Part shown: positions 4,295-7,642 of the stretch, in pieces
How positions within the stretch are numbered: the first letter of the stretch is position 1
Layout: each line of letters opens with the position of its first letter
Origin: Verrucomicrobiota bacterium
GTDB lineage: Bacteria; Verrucomicrobiota; Verrucomicrobiia; Verrucomicrobiales; Verrucomicrobiaceae
DNA: 7,642 bases
Direction: 5' to 3'
Assembly: GCA_023428335.1 (NCBI GenBank)
Contig: JAEYYS010000265.1
Span: 1 to 7,642 of the forward strand
Position numbers and translations under genes: made by a program
The notes under the pieces: generated by a model
What the model saw: only the letters and a program-made list of their open reading frames with translations
Databases searched by the model: none
Told to the model about the DNA's origin: nothing

Positions 4295-5704
4295 TCACCT
4301 TCCCCGTTGCACGGCAAACCTCGCCAGGCAGCGATCGCGCTCGGTGGCGTGATCGACGATGGGCAGCGGGTAACCCGGGGCGATCGACCGGCCATCCGTC
4401 GGTGCTTCGTGAAAGCGTTCGGGTGAAACGTCGCGCAGTTCCGGCACCCAGGTCTTGATGTAAACCCCGAGCGGATCATGGCGCTTGGTCTGCGTCCACG
4501 GATTCTGGATGCGGAAGTACGGCGCGGCATCGGCACCGGTGCCGGCACTCCACTGCCAGCCGCCGTTGTTGCTGGCGTTTTCGCCATCGACCAAATGCTG
4601 CATGAAGAAACTCTCGCCGCGCTTCCAGTGACCGTGCAGGTCCTTGGTCAAAAACATCGCCGTGATCATGCGCAGCCGGTTGTGCATGAAACCGGTCGCC
4701 AGCAACTGGCGCATGCCGGCATCGACGATCGGGAACCCGGTGCGTCCCTGGCTCCAAGCCTCGAAGTGCTCGTCCGTGCCCGGCCAGGGCATGCCGCGGA
4801 ACTCGGGATTGAACTCCTCCTCGAAAACATCGGGGTAATGCCAGAGGATCGCCAGATAAAACTCCCGCCAGGCCAGCTCCTTGATGTAAGTCTCCACCGA
4901 CACCCGCGCGCTCGCCGGTGCCTCGGGCGACAGACTGCCGATGCAGCGATGATGGATCTCGCGGATCGACAACAGCCCAAAACGCAGGTCCTGGCCGAGG
5001 CGCGAGGTCGTCATGCCCGCCGGGATGTCACGCTCCTGCTTGTAGCGATGCAGGGCGCCGCCCTCGATGAAATGCTTCAGGCGCGCCCTTGCCGCACGCT
5101 CCCCCGGCTCGGGGATCGCCGCCGTGCAGGCCGGCAGCTTCCAGTCGGCCAGACCCGGCAGCGGCAGGCTGGGCACGGTCGGTGCCGGCCCGAGGCTCGT
5201 GGGCCGACCGCGCGGCAGGGTCTTGTCCTGCGCCAGCCAGCTCTTCGAATACGGCGTGTAAACGCGGTAGGGGCCGCCGCTGCCGGTCAGCACCTCCTCC
5301 GGCTCATGGAGCACACGATCCTTGAAATCGCGACAGGCCACGCCGAGCCGGGCGCAGACCGCGCGCAGCTTGGCTTCCATGGCGCGACCATACGGATCGT
5401 AGTCGCGGTTGAAATGCACCGCACTGGCGCCGGTCTCGACGATGAGCTTCTCCAGCTCCACATCGGCCCGACCGCGCCGCAGGATCAGGCGACTGCCGAG
5501 CGACTCGAGATTCTTCGCCAATGAGTCCAGACAGCCGCAGAGGAACTGCTGACGGATTGGCCCCGTCCAGTCGTGCGCGCTTTGCCAATCGCTCAGCACA
5601 TACACCGGCACCACCTGCGCCCCACCCTGGGCCGCCGCCAGCAGGGCGGGATTGTCGGTGAGGCGGAGATCGCGGCGGAACCAGTGCAGGATGACGTCGG
5701 GCAT
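4295..5704 (-). CDS. phrB: Deoxyribodipyrimidine photolyase (class I CPD photolyase)
   Basis: 469 aa, the usual length. The enzyme uses blue light and reduced FAD to split cyclobutane pyrimidine dimers. The N-terminal Rossmann-like antenna domain begins ILHWFRRDLRLTDN. The helical FAD domain carries TSRLGQDLRFGLLS, ELAWREFYLAILWHYP, GRTGFPIVDAGMRQL, TGFMHNRLRM and the diagnostic ENASNNGGWQWSAGTGADAAPYF. All three tryptophans of the electron-transfer chain are present: Trp317 (FEAWSQG), Trp360 (HGHWKRG) and Trp383 (GGWQW), aligning with E. coli W306, W359 and W382. The Asn before GGW (about 379), which contacts flavin N5 in photolyases, is kept, favouring repair over cryptochrome signalling. 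I chose the ATG at 5704 (MPDVILHWFRRD); an in-frame ATG at 5755 would add 17 non-homologous residues. No clear Shine-Dalgarno sequence. Divergent from the sulfatase gene. Confidence 0.95.
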   Translation of the reverse strand: MPDVILHWFRRDLRLTDNPALLAAAQGGAQVVPVYVLSDWQSAHDWTGPIRQQFLCGCLDSLAKNLESLGSRLILRRGRADVELEKLIVETGASAVHFNRDYDPYGRAMEAKLRAVCARLGVACRDFKDRVLHEPEEVLTGSGGPYRVYTPYSKSWLAQDKTLPRGRPTSLGPAPTVPSLPLPGLADWKLPACTAAIPEPGERAARARLKHFIEGGALHRYKQERDIPAGMTTSRLGQDLRFGLLSIREIHHRCIGSLSPEAPASARVSVETYIKELAWREFYLAILWHYPDVFEEEFNPEFRGMPWPGTDEHFEAWSQGRTGFPIVDAGMRQLLATGFMHNRLRMITAMFLTKDLHGHWKRGESFFMQHLVDGENASNNGGWQWSAGTGADAAPYFRIQNPWTQTKRHDPLGVYIKTWVPELRDVSPERFHEAPTDGRSIAPGYPLPIVDHATERDRCLARFAVQRGR

Positions 5705-5784
5705 GGAGGTGCTTACGCGGCACGCGGCGCGACGGCGACAGCCCTTTTCCGGCAAAACCGGCCGACCACCAACGTTTCCGCGCC
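5705..5784. promoter_or_regulatory. Divergent intergenic region between photolyase and sulfatase genes
   Basis: This 80-bp gap must contain, or lie close to, the start signals of two outward-facing genes. I see no convincing -35/-10 pair on either strand. The one local symmetry is CCGG-CAAAA-CCGG at 5749-5761, which is weak because CCGG is self-complementary. No Shine-Dalgarno sequence precedes either start codon. Confidence 0.25.
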
Positions 5785-7620
5785 ATGCGTGCCTTGCTCC
5801 TTGCCCTGCTCACCGTCGCCCTGCCTGCCGCGGCGGCCGAGAAACTCAACCTGCTCTTCCTCACCACCGACGACATGAGTTGCGACTCGGTCGGCGCCTG
5901 GGGCTGCAAGCTGGCCGACACCACCCCGCACCTCGACCGCCTCGCCGCCCGCGCCCTGCGCTTCAACCATGCCTTCGTCCAGGTCGGCAACTGCATGCCC
6001 TCGCGCAACGTCATGGGATCGGGTCGCTACCCGCACAACAACCGTGTCGAAGGCTTTTATCCCATCAAGGACCCCGACTACCCCGTGCTGGCCGACCTCA
6101 TGAAGGCCGGCGGCTGGTTCACCGGCATCCGAGGCAAGGTCCCGCATGCCACGCCCTACTCGCCCTATCCCGGCTGGGATGCCGTGCTCGACACCCTGCC
6201 GGACGGCCAGCGCGCCCATATCAAGGACCCCGCCTCCTACCACGCCTGTGTGCAGGACGGCATCGCCCGCGCCAAGGCCGCCCAAAAGCCCTTCTTCCTC
6301 AACATCAACATCTCCGATCCGCACAAGCCCTTCTACAATGAGAAGGGCCGGGGCGATCCCCACGTGCCCAGCCGCGTCTTCAGTGCCGACGAGGTGCCCG
6401 TGCCCGGTTTCCTGCCCGACGACCCCGAGGTGCGCGCCGAGTTGGCCCTCTACTACTCCACCGTGCGCCGCGCCGACGACTGCGTGGGCCAGGTGCTGCG
6501 CGCCCTCGAGGAAGCCGGCGAACTGGAGCGCACCGTCATCCTCTTCCTCTCCGACCACGGCATGCCCCTGCCCTTCGCCAAAACCCAGCTCTACTACCAC
6601 AGCACCCGCACCCCCATGATGGTCGTCTGGCCCGGCGTCACCCGCCCCGGCAGCATCGACGACGACCACCTCGTCTCCGCCGTCGACCTGCTGCCCACCC
6701 TGCTCGATGTCTTCCGCCTGCCGCATCCCGACGGCCTCGACGGCCGCAGTTTCGCCCCAGTCCTCCGTGGCGAAAAGCAGGCCGGCCGCGAGTATGTGGT
6801 CACCGAATACAACGAAAACAGCGGCGGCAACCGCAGCCCCATGCGCTCCATCCTCACCAAGGAGCACGCCTACCTCTTCAACCCCTGGTCCAACGGCGAG
6901 CGCGTCATGCGCACCGCCACCCAGGGCACCGTCACCTACCGGCGCATGCAGGCCCTCGCCAAGACCGACCCACAAGTCGCCGCCCGCCTCCACCTCATCG
7001 ACCACCGCCTGCCCGAGGAACTCTACCACTACGCCTACGATCCCGACGCCCTCACCAACCTGCTCGGCAAACCCGAGGTCGCCGACGTCCAGGCCCGGCT
7101 CACCCGTGCCCTCGAAGACTGGATGCAGCGCACCCGCGACCCCCTGCTGGCCGTCTTCCGCCAGCGCCACGACCCCGCCGTGCGCGAAGCCTTCATGCAG
7201 CAGGCCCAGACCGAGGCCGACCAGCGTCGCCAGCAAGGCAAGGGCAAGGCCAAAAAAGCCTCAGGCCCCCGCCAAGCCAGGACCGCCACCGGCCAACCAC
7301 CCGCCCTGCCCGGCGGCGAAGTCGACCTGCAACTGCAGGCCCCCGCCAAAGTCACCCGCGGCGGCACCTGCACCGTCCACCTCCACCACCGCCTGCCAGA
7401 AAGCCTCGGCCCGCAAAAACTCCACGTCACCCTCAAAGCCGCCAACGGCCGCCGCCTTGAACGCCAGATCTTCGACGTCCAAGGCGATGCCACCCTCTCC
7501 GTCTTCTTCCCCCTGCCCGCCGACACCTCAGACAAGACCGTCTCCTTCGCCGCCTTCCTCGGCGAAGAATTCCCCAAAAACCTCAAGCACGTTCAGTCCG
7601 AGCCGGTGCCGGTGGAGTGA
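5785..7620 (+). CDS. Secreted type I sulfatase (sulfamidase-like) with C-terminal beta-rich extension
   Basis: 611 aa. Sulfatases hydrolyse sulfate esters or sulfamates using a formylglycine made from an active-site Cys or Ser. A signal peptide (residues 1-18, MRALLLALLTVALPAAAA) implies export. The core has the metal-binding Asp29-Asp30 (TTDDM) and the formylglycine motif C70-M-P-S-R74, so this is a Cys-type enzyme needing an FGE or anSME activator. Other expected catalytic residues are Lys118 and His121 (RGKVPH), His180 (SDPHKPF), Asp257-His258 (FLSDHG) and Lys266. The order and spacing around NHAFVQVGNCMPSR and NINISDPHKPF resemble the heparan N-sulfatase (SGSH) group, but the substrate is not established. 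After about residue 465 comes a Gln/Lys/Ala-rich linker (470-505) and a 100-residue segment (about 511-611) with alternating hydrophobic strands, probably an Ig-like or carbohydrate-associated domain. No Shine-Dalgarno sequence is seen. Confidence 0.93.
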   Translation: MRALLLALLTVALPAAAAEKLNLLFLTTDDMSCDSVGAWGCKLADTTPHLDRLAARALRFNHAFVQVGNCMPSRNVMGSGRYPHNNRVEGFYPIKDPDYPVLADLMKAGGWFTGIRGKVPHATPYSPYPGWDAVLDTLPDGQRAHIKDPASYHACVQDGIARAKAAQKPFFLNINISDPHKPFYNEKGRGDPHVPSRVFSADEVPVPGFLPDDPEVRAELALYYSTVRRADDCVGQVLRALEEAGELERTVILFLSDHGMPLPFAKTQLYYHSTRTPMMVVWPGVTRPGSIDDDHLVSAVDLLPTLLDVFRLPHPDGLDGRSFAPVLRGEKQAGREYVVTEYNENSGGNRSPMRSILTKEHAYLFNPWSNGERVMRTATQGTVTYRRMQALAKTDPQVAARLHLIDHRLPEELYHYAYDPDALTNLLGKPEVADVQARLTRALEDWMQRTRDPLLAVFRQRHDPAVREAFMQQAQTEADQRRQQGKGKAKKASGPRQARTATGQPPALPGGEVDLQLQAPAKVTRGGTCTVHLHHRLPESLGPQKLHVTLKAANGRRLERQIFDVQGDATLSVFFPLPADTSDKTVSFAAFLGEEFPKNLKHVQSEPVPVE

Positions 7621-7642
7621 GGGAGTGGGGGCTGATGACGGG

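Noticed and set aside
4156..4458. 100-aa plus-strand frame spanning the repeat-rich gap
   Set aside because: It runs through the CTCCCAT repeat into the antisense of photolyase. It has no ribosome-binding site and no plausible protein features.
4478..5524. 348-aa plus-strand open frame opposite the photolyase gene
   Set aside because: The photolyase motifs on the other strand are unambiguous, and this frame has no family resemblance.
5749..5761. CCGG-CAAAA-CCGG as an operator between photolyase and sulfatase
   Set aside because: The arms are only 4 bp and self-complementary, so they are expected by chance in DNA this GC-rich.
5713..7236. 507-aa minus-strand open frame opposite the sulfatase gene
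   Set aside because: It is Gly/Val/Ala/His-rich without domain features and antisense to the sulfatase, and it would overlap the start of the photolyase region.
7606..7642. Possible further short repeat at the right edge (GGAGTGAG / GGAGTGGG)
   Set aside because: There are only two imperfect copies with a period of about 8, and the window ends there. It is too little to call.

Overview
The window is a GC-rich (roughly two-thirds G+C) bacterial chromosome segment with six complete protein genes, the last 26 codons of a seventh, one strong intrinsic terminator and several short-period repeats between genes. The gene content suggests Verrucomicrobiota, perhaps an Opitutales-like lineage. The pointers are the ribBA-ribH-nusB order, a RibH of the HEVLLV...NRGTEAAR type, a small basic protein ending in an EARARIAEAQKARWAK-type motif, a long enolase-superfamily protein with an SHKNCKG motif, a secreted sulfatase, mostly absent Shine-Dalgarno sequences and heptameric intergenic repeats. 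This placement is inferred from family resemblance and was not tested by a search.

Layout. Positions 1-1078 (+) hold the 3' end of ribBA, then ribH (lumazine synthase) and nusB (antitermination factor), a riboflavin/antitermination operon. The convergent gene rsgA (1080-2198, -), a circularly permuted ribosome-assembly GTPase, follows with a single base between the two stop codons. A 99-bp AT-richer divergent intergenic region separates rsgA from a small Lys/Arg/Ala-rich protein gene (2298-2582, +). That gene ends in a textbook terminator hairpin (2601-2644) lying only 6 bp ahead of the ATG of an enolase-superfamily enzyme (2651-4117, +). A 177-bp non-coding stretch rich in 7-bp-period repeats comes next, then a class I photolyase on the minus strand (4295-5704). 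Divergent from the photolyase is a secreted type I sulfatase with an extra C-terminal beta-rich extension (5785-7620, +).

How the parts relate. The left third is housekeeping: flavin biosynthesis, rRNA transcription antitermination and 30S maturation. The photolyase uses FAD, so it is a remote consumer of the flavin pathway, but nothing suggests co-regulation. The enolase-superfamily protein and the sulfatase are accessory, probably catabolic; the sulfatase would act on sulfated glycans outside the cytoplasm. They are not in one operon.

The most unusual feature is not a gene. Between-gene DNA at three places (after ribBA, after the enolase-superfamily gene, after the photolyase gene) carries short degenerate tandem repeats. 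They have unrelated sequences (GAACCNN, GTTTNAA-like, CTCCCAT) but the same 7-bp period, and in one case the repeat supplies the stop codon of the preceding gene. I did not find a defence system, CRISPR array, tRNA, rRNA or insertion sequence.
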